Shown here: positions 11,332 to 21,638 of the stretch, one piece after another
Position numbering within the stretch: position 1 is the stretch's first letter
How the letters are laid out: each line of letters begins with the position of its first letter
Program-made: the position numbers and the translations under genes
Origin: Saccoglossus kowalevskii
Lineage: Eukaryota > Hemichordata > Enteropneusta > Harrimaniidae
NCBI RefSeq assembly: GCF_000003605.2
Contig: NW_003135840.1
Coordinates: 286,592-310,116, forward strand
DNA: 23,525 nt
Direction: 5' to 3'
Notes under the pieces: generated by a model
Told to the model about the DNA's origin: nothing
The model's database searches: none
What the model saw: only the letters and a program-made list of their open reading frames with translations

Positions 11332-11773
11332 TCCAAAAAGTTTAGAACAGAATCAGCGAAACTTTCTTGTGTGCAGTCCGGTCAAACCCTGATGGCAGCC
11401 ATATTTGTTTTTATTATTAGAACACGCATTCGCGCGTAATCATTCCATATTTGGAATTCGCGGTTATGGTAGGATGAAAATACCCCGTGGCATACCATAA
11501 CGTGAATATTGTTTTCATTAAATATATAGACATTCAATCTCATTTGTTAATTCAACTGTTTTACACATGTTCTTTAAGGCATTGCGTAATCGGGGGCACC
11601 CGTCCGTTGCATCGTTCTTTGACATAATTTAATTTCCGAGTCAGTGGCTTTCACAACAGTGATAAATATCTTATGAAACTCAATTGTCTTCGAGAATGTA
11701 TCGATAACAATCATATATAAGTTAATCTATAGTGACAGGCATAACAGTTACAGTCTGTTTAGAAAGAGATGAT
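11332..11773. other. Spacer, nothing specific seen
   Basis: Unique sequence with slightly higher CpG near 11420-11470 and 11590-11620. No open frame of note and no repeat were found. Confidence 0.4.
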
Positions 11774-11787
11774 ATTTCCATGGCAAC
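11774..11787 (+). promoter_or_regulatory. X-box-like RFX motif before a TATA-like stretch
   Basis: ATTTCCATGGCAAC fits RYYNYY-AT-RRNRAC exactly and contains the strong CCATGGCAAC half. CCTATATATA, a TATA-like run, follows at once, and the small candidate ORF starts about 150 bases downstream at 11936. That spacing would suit a promoter, but this is inference from position. Confidence 0.35.
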
Positions 11788-11935
11788 CCTATATATACGG
11801 CAATATACCCTAGGTTTTTGAAGCACGTTATTGCAGCGATGTTACTAGTCTATTTCTGTAGAATTTTAAGTTATATATTCATTATTTCTATTCCTTAATC
11901 TTTAACGAAAAATAATACTCTACAGCTGTGGTGCG

Positions 11936-12178
11936 ATGTGCAATAAAGAATGTTTTGGTGTACAACTTGTGAAATTACTTGGGGTTTTTATTTTCGCCTT
12001 GGAATTAAGTAAGGCAAGGCAAGGCACAGCGTCCTATAAAATCATAGATTTGACTGATGGGTTTATCTCGCCAGGAAAAATAATGTTTTACAATTTTCAG
12101 TCTGCGACTACACATGTGGTGCGAGTAAGTCGCCATCAACGGTCAACTATTAAGTACGTACATTGTGGAAACGCGTAA
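11936..12178 (+). CDS. Candidate small secreted protein or first exon (unrecognised)
   Basis: An 80-codon frame starts at GCGATGT. Residues 1-13 (MCNKECFGVQLVK) carry positive charge, and residues 14-23 (LLGVFIFALE) are hydrophobic, so the start looks like a signal peptide. The rest (for example KIIDLTDGFISPGKIMFYNF) matches no family I know. A good splice donor (AATTAA|GTAAGG) lies at 12008/12009, right after the hydrophobic part. The true product could therefore be a signal-peptide exon spliced to something beyond, not the whole frame. An X-box and TATA-like stretch lie about 150 bases upstream. Around 12010-12026 AAGGC repeats in tandem. Chance occurrence remains quite possible for a frame this short. 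Confidence 0.2.
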   Translation: MCNKECFGVQLVKLLGVFIFALELSKARQGTASYKIIDLTDGFISPGKIMFYNFQSATTHVVRVSRHQRSTIKYVHCGNA

Positions 12179-12570
12179 TGGGTATGTTGTCTCGCGTATT
12201 GTTGATTTCTTTATTCTGAAATTGACAATTTAAATTAAAGGTAATTAAAAAGGAGAATGTTGTAATTACAATTTTAGGCATGTCAGGAACCCTTTCCCAT
12301 ACGACGTCCGCTTACTCAAATTTAATCGCCTCTTATTGAATAATCTGGTATCCGTTATGTAGCTGGTACACACTGATGTGAGTGGCATCCAACATAAGCT
12401 TCTCAACAGTCCCAGCACTTATCCGATATAGAACCTAACCGATAAGAAGCCTTTAAGCGCTGGGAATTTGGATAATTACACTAAAATATTCATAAATCGC
12501 GACATTTAACACTTCCCCTACACAAATCAATGCGTACTAATATAGGAATGAAATTCTGAAATTTTAACTC
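12179..12570. other. Spacer, nothing specific seen
   Basis: Unique AT-rich sequence with no open frame, tandem repeat or recognisable element. Confidence 0.4.
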
Positions 12571-12584
12571 GTTACCATAGTAAC
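12571..12584. promoter_or_regulatory. Symmetric X-box-like motif
   Basis: GTTACCATAGTAAC fits the RFX X-box consensus read on either strand and is nearly a perfect palindrome. It lies about 280 bases before a strong splice donor at 12868, in a patch with more CpG than its surroundings. Confidence 0.35.
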
Positions 12585-12599
12585 GATACGTTATTTATT

Positions 12600-12867
12600 A
12601 TTTTCTATCGAACGCTCGGCTATTCGCTTATATCCTTGCTCCATTCACAGAGCCGGCACGGGAATTGTAACTTAATATCAATAGCATACGTCTTTGAATT
12701 ATTTACCAACCCTAACATGTTTGCGAGTTCCGTCGTTGCGGAACGGTTAGTACGTGACAGCGACATCGCAATTGTAGTGTATATATCGCACTGGTGCCAC
12801 GTACACCGCATGTCTGTGGGCCACTGAAGATAAAGTAAACGAGGCGTCGGACGAGTCTGAACTTACG
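12600..12867 (+). other. Possible promoter and non-coding first exon
   Basis: This patch is richer in CpG than its neighbours (for example TTCCGTCGTTGCGGAACGG) and ends in a consensus splice donor, TTACG|GTGAGT, at 12867/12868. A symmetric X-box sits just upstream. Two opposite 63-codon frames at 12620-12827 overlap here and neither looks conserved. The pattern would suit a 5' untranslated exon of a gene continuing downstream, but no acceptor or later exon can be tied to it. The start of the exon is arbitrary. Confidence 0.2.
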
Positions 12868-14213
12868 GTGAGTTGATTTCGGTTTGCGCATTTGTGCTTT
12901 TATATTTTTTCACTGACAAGTGCTTTATCGGAGTGACGGCGGTAGCATCGTCTTATCGCAGCAGACACATTGTATAGTGTATAGTAGGAGCAGGTGTTCT
13001 GTCGATTTGAAGTCGATGAAACCGTAGAACGCGGTATACCACTTATGAAAAAAAAAAAAACATTTCTGTGGAAAACATCAATCCACTTTGTTCAATATTG
13101 TAAAGGTCGGTACAGTCTTAGTATGAAACAATGGGTTTCATAGATGGACATACGTAACATTATCCGTTAACATTATCATAGTATGTGTTTGCCCTGCCAA
13201 ACACACCATAAACTGCATTCCTTTCCATTCCAGTTCTGAAATCTGATCAGCATGATAATTGCTGGTGTCCACGTAGCCCTGAATAATTATAAAGTTAGTA
13301 TTTTGTGATAAGCATGTAGAGCGTATAATGAGATTGCTATAATAGTGAATACACTGGGGTGCCGGGAAATGCTATCATAGCAAAGTTCTGTGATTTGGTT
13401 TATGCACCTCAATCAATCTGATACTACGTTGCAGAGCGTTGGGGATATGCTCGGTGAGACTTGTATACTTGGCTTACGTAGACATTTAGAAAGGTCGTAA
13501 ATTGCCAATTGCAACTGTACACCATGGGAGGACAACATAACATTATGACAAATTAGGGAATGTAATGGAACATAGCGTATTAGTATACCTCATAAACTCC
13601 TCGGCCAATCAAATTTAGGCATTTGCCTTCCATTGTAATCACAACATTATGAAGCGAATCAGACTAGAGTTGGGATTTCTCGGCGTTTTGTCCATGGATC
13701 ACCTCTAAATTGAGTGCAGTGCAGCCTTCTACATACATTTGGTGTAATAATACGAATATTGACCCCTGTCGCGATCGTTATAGAGATTCATTGACCCTCG
13801 GAGAGCGTTGTTGATCGAGGCTTACCTCTTTTGGGGTTGACAAATCTGTTTACATTGTACGGATCAATATTTGTATAATTAATTATTTGGGCGCGATGTT
13901 TTCCGCCCAAATTTTGATGCAATATTTTGCCAATTTTCAGACTAAATAAATACATATCTTACAGCCTAAAGGTCTAATTCATTATGTAGGAAAAACACTA
14001 AAACAGCATGGTGCGTTTTATTTTGTAGAAGGTTATAACAATTTATTTTGGCGCTCCTGTGTATTGCACACATCTTTATGAATTCTTTATGCATGTTATT
14101 GATTGGTACATTTGTAGACAGAAGTTCAGTATTCTCATTGTCATTTATTTCGTCAGTCGTCTTCATTATTTGCATTATTCAATGGTTTATACATATATGC
14201 ACTTATAATCACT
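12868..14213. other. Unique sequence, no supported gene
   Basis: A 13-base A-run lies at 13048-13060. The longest open frame is 69 codons on the minus strand (13966-14175) and has no motif. The sequence would be intronic if the candidate exon before it is real. Confidence 0.45.
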
Positions 14214-14505
14214 GACTCAGATTACAAAGAGAAAGCTAGTAAATTATATTCACTGAATTAAACAGCCAACTTACCATCACTCAATTAGATAACTAGGAAA
14301 GTATCACTATTGATTTGGACGGCTAGGAAATTGTCACAATCATGATTGACTTAGGTGGCTAGGTAATTATCACCACTGACTTAGGTGGGTGGGATATTAT
14401 CATGACCGACTTAGACAACTAGCAAATTATCGCCGCCGACTTAAGTGACTAGGAGATTATCCCTAGAGATTTAGACAACTACAGAATTGTCACCACTGAC
14501 TTCAT
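14214..14505. repeat. 30-bp minisatellite, about 9 copies
   Basis: The unit is close to GACTTAGRYRRCTAGGAAAT followed by TATCACCACT. Starts at 14348, 14378, 14408, 14438, 14468 and 14498 are spaced exactly 30 bp apart. Earlier copies start at 14282 and 14312, with a 6-bp insertion before 14348, and more decayed copies reach back to 14214. Copies differ at several sites, so the array is moderately old but still in register. Stops in the units make coding unlikely. Confidence 0.85.
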
Positions 14506-17500
14506 TGTTCCTTTCACTGCGAGTTTGTGATACCCGTATTATCAATTATAATGTATGGTCGGATTTACAATAAAACTAATTGGAATATGGGTTTACCTTG
14601 TAGTATTGAGTCATGCGTGTGTAGTATATATAATACATTGATCGTAAACATTTTGTACAACCTCATTAGCATATTATTGATTACGCGCCCGTCTTTTTCA
14701 TCGAAGGACTACGCATTGTGTTGGGCGTATGAAAAGAAATCGGAATTTTTTTTTAATTATTTTCATCGCGCTTTTATATTCATTGTGAAATTATTTATAT
14801 TCATCGTTCTTACAATAAGAAATATTACTCGTGAAAGTATGAGGTAATGACCGTTGAATTCACAATACAGTTCCAAGATCCATTGTAAATATAGAGACGA
14901 TGTAAAAAGTGCATTTATCTAGTTATGGCGTGTCCCGTCTACTCAAACTAGGACCGGTCGATTATTTCCAGAGGGAGAGTAGGATTATAATTTCGGTGCG
15001 AACTATCTGCATTTGTTTTCTCAGAACATAAACTACTTACCCCAGCAAAGAGTCGTATGTTCCTAATGGTAGTTTTGAGAATTACAATTTTAAATTTGTG
15101 AAGTATTTTTTTTTATTTGTTTAAGTCAGAAAAAACGATAATCAATCGTTTTTGGGTTAATTTGCTAAGCTATTTTATAAGCCTTGAAGATATTTCAAAC
15201 ATACACATACGTTAATGTTTGGAGCAGTATGCATAATACCAGATCAACTTAAATATACATGAGCCAGCAAAATCTTTAATATAATTTAAACAGTGCACAT
15301 TAAATATATATCCCCAGATACATCATTAATATGTATATCATATAGATTTGTAATCCAAGCAAGGATTGCTTGTTTGGTTGAAAATTAACCATATGATTGT
15401 GCTTGCTTGAAATAAAACGCCCAAGCCAATATCATTACAAAGAAGACATACAATATGTACTAGATAACTTGAAACATCGTCAGTCACTCGATAAGTAGAT
15501 CAGATTTATAATTGTGTCTCTTTATCAAAGTTATCTCTCTTTAATAAACACACTACGGTGGTAATTACAAGTATAATTATATATCTGTGGCATAGAGAGT
15601 GTTTCCGCAATGAGGGTTCACGTACCGTTACATGGAACTGTAGTCTCACGTAGTATTAAACGAAACCTTGCGTCCGTGCAAATCGTAACTGTGGTTAGAG
15701 AAGTCAACCTCACTCACCGGTAACTGACCAATCAAATTGCTTAGATTCGTGCGGTTGGTGAAAACTTATTCGTGAAGATAATTTTATTTTCATTCACAAA
15801 CTATCTATTCAATATTTGCAGCAACATGACTACACACAATAAAAATGTGAGAAATGTTATTGTGACAATGTTACAAACTAGAATCTCGGCAAACTGCGGC
15901 CACGTGACCAAATTGTCAGATGAAGATAAACATATCACGAGTGATTGACTCGAAAAATTGGGCAACATTTGTCACAGCATTCGCCGTAAGATATAGTTTT
16001 CACAGTCATCAACATGCATTTTTAGATCCAAATCTTGACCAATGCAGAAAAGATGACAACACCTCAGACACCGCAGACAATATAAGATGAAGAACAAGCA
16101 GTGGAGCTTGACATGACAACAACACTTACCAATTGTATCATCTCAGTCATCATGGAACAGTTATCTTTTTCTTAAAGAATATTTCCAGTTGGTCATTTGA
16201 AGAATTCGAGGCCTGGTCATTGGCATTTGTCCCATTGCTAAGTGAAACTTAATTTTACATTAATTAAGTTAATTTTCTCAATTTTAAGACTTAATTTTCT
16301 TCCATAACGCCATAATGTATGATTAATTCCAAATAAGATTGTATTCATTTGCCTTTTTTTATTATACTAGCCATCACATGACAAAGAGGGCAATAAAATA
16401 TTAATGTCATAATAATACCACAGAGCAAAAACGAGCAATTGTTACCACGATATTGTACGTTTGACACAATCATAATCGTGTGCAATGAATTTGATTCAAA
16501 TAAATAACTGGCATGGTTGGTGGCACAATCATAGCAATGTAATTAAAATTGTATATTGTATTATATACCTGTTATTAAAGTAACCTTCAGAGGTCTCAAG
16601 AGACATCGTCGCTTGATTGGGCAGACCTCTGTCTCGTCTGTCCGAATCGGTGCTTTCTGAGATTAAGGTACATACTAGAGTAGTGATACAGTGTATTTGA
16701 TGGCGAATTGGGAAAATGTTTATAAAAATCAGATTTATTTTGTTTGTCGAATTGTATATGCCGACATTGTATGATGTTGTCTCACCCATCACTTACTCAA
16801 GAACGGTTACCCTTCAGTTTCTTCCTTGAACGAGGCTCGTTGCCAGGTGTAGTAAAGATAATATCTACATATCAATACATTGATGTTATTACTATTATGA
16901 AACGAAAATAATAGTTATGGCGATAACATGAAGTACTCTTTGTTAAAACCTTTGAGCCTTTCCAAATATAATTCACTTATTTTAAAATTAATTCATTGGC
17001 AAAATTGTTTTTGCACGTCGGAAAAATGCTCACAAATCGATCGCTATGCTGTTAAATAATTTAAGAAGGAAATTACACCACTTCTGTAATTATAGTATTT
17101 GCAATACGTGTAAACTCTGCACCCCCGCTGTACTGATAATTAAATAGAATAGCCAATGAAGGTAAATGAATGGAACAGCTAAGAAGTGAGCATGTGCTAA
17201 TTTTGATATAGTTGCGTGAGTAGATCCATAGATGCCTGGTCGCCGTGTACAGGAAACTCACCATTCAATACACTGAGCAATTTTATTAAATTAGCACAAC
17301 AAGATTGGCATGTACAATTGACTGAGAAAAAAAAACTAGCGCCGAAAGGCTCTAACTACTATACACAGAGCAAACATTTGTATCATCGTAACGCGCACAC
17401 AGACTGGTGGCGTTAGCGCATTTGTTTCAGAATAAAGTGACCGTTAACATGCATCGTACAGAGCTTTCTGAAAATCATACGGTTGAACAGATGGATTCTA

Positions 17501-17587
17501 AATATGGATACTGAGTAATGCGCCTGAGGTGCTCTATGTTCTTGCGAATATATTATAACCTTCTTCGCGTAGTTTAAAAACATCGCC
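14506..17587. other. Long unique stretch, no supported gene
   Basis: A 106-codon plus-strand frame at 14527-14847 is rich in Ile, Phe, Tyr and Asn, as expected for chance frames in AT-rich DNA. Minus-strand frames at 16529-16792 and 17073-17264 and a plus-strand frame at 17216-17416 also lack motifs. From about 17200 on, the sequence becomes more CpG-containing, leading into the candidate exon at 17588. No repeat arrays were seen. Confidence 0.45.
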
Positions 17588-17676
17588 ATGGCTGGCGTGA
17601 TTCTAACACAGCATTGCTTTTGTACACCGTCTTGCCGGTGGATATGCCGGTGGGTACATGCGGAGTGCCACCGTAG
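17588..17676 (+). CDS. Candidate short first coding exon (unrecognised)
   Basis: An ATG in a strong start context (ATCGCCATGG) opens a frame for MAGVILTQHCFCTPSCRW and eleven more residues, rich in Cys, Trp and Arg. The frame runs up to a consensus splice donor, CCGTAG|GTGAGT, at 17676/17677. Read past the donor, it stops at once. That is what one expects of a real exon boundary, but chance would do the same. TGCCGGTGG occurs twice in the exon. No protein family is recognised and no downstream exon could be assigned. The palindromic Maf/CRE site at 17896 would fall in the first intron. Confidence 0.22.
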
Positions 17677-17895
17677 GTGAGTCTCTCTACTCTACGCCTT
17701 ATTTTACAGAAATTTGACGTCGCATAATTTGTGTTATTCGCACAAATGCATTGATATATACACTAGCTTTATTTATTTCAAATTTGCGATAAAAGATCGT
17801 TAGCTCAGCCTCTACTTTTCAGAAAACTACCACGTCGGTGAAAGCTTGATACAATGTATTAATAAGCCAGTCGAATGCACGCGTGTTAAGAGCTC

Positions 17896-17913
17896 GTTGC
17901 TGACGTCAGCAAC
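17896..17913. promoter_or_regulatory. Perfect 18-bp palindrome with CRE-type Maf site
   Basis: GTTGCTGACGTCAGCAAC is its own reverse complement. Its inner 14 bases, TGCTGACGTCAGCA, are the full CRE-type Maf recognition element, and the core TGACGTCA is the CREB/ATF site. Large Maf, small Maf-CNC or CREB/ATF dimers are known to bind such sequences. A perfect full-length match is rare by chance, which makes it one of the better regulatory candidates in the window. Confidence 0.5.
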
Positions 17914-18068
17914 ACTACAGTGACTACCCACTTTGAAATCAAGAAGCATGCATTCAGATGTACTGGATACAAGCGAACGTAGTAACCCTTCTTATCAAAT
18001 GAGATGGAAATAAACATGTTACAAATATACCATCAACATGCACATGCTTATTACCTGATTGAAGCATG

Positions 18069-18082
18069 TTTACTCGAGTAAA
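18069..18082. repeat. 14-bp perfect palindrome
   Basis: TTTACTCGAGTAAA is fully self-complementary around an XhoI-like CTCGAG core. It lies 35 bases before a longer hairpin. No specific factor can be assigned. Confidence 0.5.
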
Positions 18083-18102
18083 TGTGTTTCTATCATAATT
18101 AA

Positions 18103-18175
18103 ATCATGTTTTTAAAATCATACTGACCGTCTTCATTTTTGTGGCGATAGCTTATAAACATCTTAAAAACATGAT
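18103..18175. repeat. Inverted repeat with 13-bp arms
   Basis: ATCATGTTTTTAA at 18103-18115 is matched by TTAAAAACATGAT at 18163-18175, with partial pairing a few bases further in. The 47-base loop is unique sequence. It could be a decayed small transposon or a structural hairpin. No target duplication is visible. Confidence 0.45.
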
Positions 18176-19318
18176 ATAACATTTATTTGTTTTTATAATT
18201 TATCATGATTAATTCTGACTTTATTGCTCTGCCATGTAGTACAGGATAGATTATCGTTTTCATTATCTATAACCTGTCAGATTTGGACTTAGTTATGATT
18301 ATGCTTTCACTTTACTGACACTCACACTTACGTCACAATTATTCTTGGTCACATGATGTTGAGAAGCTGAGGCCAGTTGCATTTGATGGGATGATACAGT
18401 GCTGTTGTTGATTCCGTGACACCATAAGCGCTTGTGTGGCTGGTATATACAGTTTATGGATAGCTCTCCGTGTCAGGTCAATTCTATTAATATTATTCGA
18501 CTTTGTATCATTGGACACTGAAATAATAGCTATTGTACTGTATAAGTACAAGCAGTCATAAGCAGATGTTAAAAACAGATAAACATGGCAAAAAAAAAAT
18601 GTATAATGTTGAAAAAAATGATGTTATACGACAACAATACACCTAAAACAAAACCAGGATGTGTGAACATAGTGAAAAAATTGTGCATGCTTTTTTTCAT
18701 TTCCTACACAGTTTCCGTTACGCGTATGGGGTGCAATGTACATTTAAATTTATGTTGTAGAAATCACGTGGTCATATTAACACTAGAGCCCATTTGTAAT
18801 TCAACATTGAATTTTTAATAGTGGACTGACCCTAAATAAAAAAAATGACGACTAATTTGCAAAAATAATTGAGCAAACATCCAAAATGAAACTGTATTGA
18901 TCAACATTGATTATTTATTATATTGACTTGTGAATGTACGAAGTTTTATAATATATTATTTTGGATTGTGCTCAAGCTGGTATATACTGGATATACCCAT
19001 GTTGTCACAACAAAAAGCAAATTTTCTTCTTAAACGCAACAGAGGATGGATGTATTGATTGCGCAGAATCACGTGATCATAAATTGATTTCAGTTGATAA
19101 GCAATTATATTTTTATTTAAGTGCATTAACCTGATGTGAGGTAGTATCTATCATAATTATTTGCGATTTCCCTCAAATAGACAAATATCTAATCAATGTA
19201 GAATGTCAAGGGAATGAAGACGACAGCTGAAATGACAGTATTGTCATGGCATAGAAGACAGGGTTAATTATAGACTGTGACCGACAAATTCAATGAAGCA
19301 CAATTCCGCCAAATTGTT
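18176..19318. other. Unique AT-rich stretch, no supported gene
   Basis: A 77-codon plus-strand frame at 18585-18818 begins MAKKKCIMLKKMM in an A-rich start and contains several Cys, but it has no known motif. A 70-codon minus-strand frame at 18339-18551 is equally unsupported. No repeats were seen. Confidence 0.45.
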
Positions 19319-19319
19319 C

Positions 19320-19510
19320 TCATCGTGGTCCAATGGTTAGCGCACCGCAAGATATGTAGGGATTCCACGGCGCGACCGCCGCAAGATAGGCGGTACTGTT
19401 AGCGTGACGCATCGCAATAATAGTATAAACGGCGGTGCCGTTACGTAGTTTAGCGGTGAGCGTCACGCATCGTATAAAATTGCACGAAGCATCAACAAGA
19501 TGGTCGGTGT
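19320..19510. other. GC-rich hairpin patch with tRNA-like A box
   Basis: TGGTCCAATGG at 19326-19336 fits the polymerase III A-box consensus, followed by TTAGCGCA as in many tRNA D-arms. About 30 bases on, GTAGGGATTCC keeps only the GATTCC end of a B box, so this is at best a decayed tRNA pseudogene or the head of a tRNA-derived SINE. The following 130 bases are unusually GC-rich. CCGCAAGATA occurs twice (19345 and 19379), ACCGCC and GGCGGT pair around an 8-base loop at 19375-19394, and GCGTGACGC (19412) is mirrored by GCGTCACGC (19459). The strand of the tRNA-like part is plus. Confidence 0.35.
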
Positions 19511-20050
19511 TGTCATGGTCCTTACGCGTCCGAGTGACGTACGTGCTGTTGGATCCAATCAAAACAGGATTCCCGTTTGTTTGTTTTTTATTCCATCATG
19601 CCTATCATTAGTTTCATGGCGATACTTGTCAAATTCAAATCGATCTCTAAGAATCACGATTCCTGAAACCCTCCAGGGTCGGTCACTCTTGACTTCGACT
19701 AATCTGTATCGGTTTATCAGATACAAGTGAACTATTCTACGTACCAAACTAACTACTCAGGCTGTCGACTGCGGATTTGGGAAACGATTTTGAGAAATAT
19801 ATAATTAGTTTAATTGTCGTCCTGTTGCACAACTATAAGGTACATAATCCCCGTCTGATCTTTTGATTTATATTGTAATATATTTACACAAATATAAAAT
19901 GTCAACATGCAGAGGAACGATGAATTTATGCAGTGTTCGGTTTTCTAAAATGAGCGTAAAGTATGTTCTGTCGGTGTGCCTACATGCGAACTTACCTGCG
20001 AGAACCTCACTTTATTCGGGGCTACGTGTTAGTAATTGCTAATATGAAAA
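19511..20050. other. Unique stretch, no supported gene
   Basis: Two opposed frames overlap at 19500-19747. The minus-strand one reads VEVKSDRPWRVSGIVILRDR in part, which is protein-like in composition, but I recognise no family. Nothing else is apparent. Confidence 0.4.
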
Positions 20051-20097
20051 ACTCTCTCTCTCCCGCCTCTCTTTTTCTATATATATATATATATATA
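20051..20097. repeat. CT-rich tract and (TA)10 microsatellite
   Basis: A pyrimidine-rich run (CTCTCTCTC...) at 20052-20077 is followed by ten uninterrupted TA units at 20078-20097. Length is likely to vary between individuals. Confidence 0.85.
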
Positions 20098-20107
20098 GCT
20101 TGAATAC

Positions 20108-20121
20108 GTCTCCATGACAAC
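20108..20121 (+). promoter_or_regulatory. X-box-like RFX motif
   Basis: GTCTCCATGACAAC fits RYYNYY-AT-RRNRAC. It lies directly after the (TA)10 tract. No gene start is visible downstream, so it is only a sequence match. Confidence 0.25.
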
Positions 20122-21034
20122 GAACGTGTTGTAATCGCGTTTAGGCGGGATTTATTTACATAAGCACAATTAATTCGACTACAGTAAATCCACAGGAAAT
20201 TGGTTTAAAGCAATTGCCACCCATTCCCTGGTTCGAGCTTACTTTCTAACACAACACGCTAACTTATACACGTGCAATAAATACAACGTCTTGCGTTTAT
20301 AGGACCTACCACATGTGAACATCGTTGTATTTTGACAAGACAGCTAAGATCACAAAGACGATTTTGCGAAATCCGAAATGTAGTCTCTTCTGTCAGTATC
20401 GATGGCAACTCGTTGATTCGTGGCTGAGTTGTTTTCAACGACTTGACGCTAATCATTTGATCTCGAGTTACGAGTCAGCTCAGATCTAGCTAGTTGTATA
20501 ATACGAGGTGTGTTATTGTACTCACTTGAGAACATCTTCACTATTACGTTTACCGCTCACCCTAATTATTTACATTCGTTTATTCTGTTTGGCCGATTTG
20601 TGCTTTGCCCTGTTTTATTTTGTATTAGAATCCTGCATAGAGAGTTAAGCGAATTGTTGTTATGATAATAAATATAGCTATAATTCAAATTCTTCCATAC
20701 GTTATACAATATTATAAATTAATATACCTGTACACGTGGCACACTAATGGCAGAGTGATAAATGGTTTATACGAATACGTTTGTTTCTCTCCCTAATGGC
20801 ATTAATAATTCCGTGCAATCCAACATCAAATATCATAATGGTATTTTAATGGCACTTCCAACCCAAATATATTTTAACGATATATTTTAACTCGTTCTTT
20901 ATCCCATACAAACATTATAATCGTTAGTGAATGACAATTATGCCGAGTTCAGTAGTCGCCAAATGAGCTACTATATTCTACCTGGCGATTACCGTCGTTA
21001 AGATAAAACTTATGAATTATAAATCAATATCCTG
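20122..21034. other. Unique AT-rich stretch, no supported gene
   Basis: The longest frame (65 codons, minus strand, 20259-20456) has no motif. The duplicated ATATATTTTAACGATATATTTTAA-like text near 20867-20890 is a short local repeat. Nothing else was seen. Confidence 0.4.
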
Positions 21035-21079
21035 AGGTCAATACGTTAAAAGGTCACTGACTTGGAGTACTTGACCTTT
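21035..21079. promoter_or_regulatory. Cluster of three AGGTCA nuclear-receptor half-sites
   Basis: AGGTCA occurs at 21035 and again at 21051 in the same orientation, and TTGACCTTT at 21071 holds the reverse complement. The last two lie in inverted AAAGGTCA/TGACCTTT arms, 8 bp each and exact, around 15 bases. AAGGTCA is the extended half-site used by monomeric receptors such as ERR or SF-1 relatives. The spacings (10 and 14 bases between half-sites) are wider than classical dimer elements, so independent monomer binding would be likelier. Confidence 0.35.
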
Positions 21080-21638
21080 CCTGCGCAGTCAATACATTTG
21101 CATATTCACGAAGCACGTTTCTGTCCGTCGGCTGTGTTAATACGACGATGCTAGGCTTTTTGGACTTATTTACAACGGCGTGCCTGTCAGAGTTACGACA
21201 TATCCCGCAATTTAGTCTGGTTAATTTTCGAACGTCGCCTCAGTGTCCCTCCAGGAATACTAGTATCGAGTAGGGTGTTGTTAAGGTATGGTTACAGGGT
21301 GTTGTTTGGATGAAGCACATTTTATTATGTCGTTTATCCAGAGTAATGAAGTGTTGGAGTACTTCTGTTCCGTGATGAACGGTCGATCCATACGCTGATG
21401 GTTTTGTTGTGTTTTCAACTCAATTGCCTTAATCTGCATTCAGTGTTGCACTGCTCAGTGACTGTCGAGATACCATGTGACGTGTCTAATTAATAATTAG
21501 TTATCATTGATAAGAGTGCACGTCTGTCCCATTATTCTATAGTGTCACTGTCGTAGTTGAATTAATAGTCAACTATAGTGCATGTTGATTATAACGATAA
21601 AGGCAATTTATTCCAAGTTCCGTTACAGATAAATGGTT
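21080..21638. other. Unique stretch before the satellite
   Basis: A 41-codon frame from ATG 21149 (MLGFLDLFTTACLSELRH...) stops before a possible donor (AAG|GTATGG near 21286), so it is not supported as an exon. TAGTTGA at 21554 and TCAACTA at 21569 form a short hairpin about 65 bases before the array. The sequence is otherwise unremarkable. Confidence 0.4.

Noticed and set aside
19320-19395. Functional tRNA gene
   Set aside because: Only the A box is good. The B box is degraded and the arms do not fold into a cloverleaf by eye.
4535-20740. Several CACGTG E-boxes (near 4537, 6919, 15902, 18767, 19070 and 20733)
   Set aside because: The number is only a little above expectation for base composition, and they are scattered with no relation to candidate genes.
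21149-21274. Short frame MLGFLDLFTTACLSELRH... as a possible first exon
   Set aside because: The frame stops before the only plausible donor nearby (about 21286).
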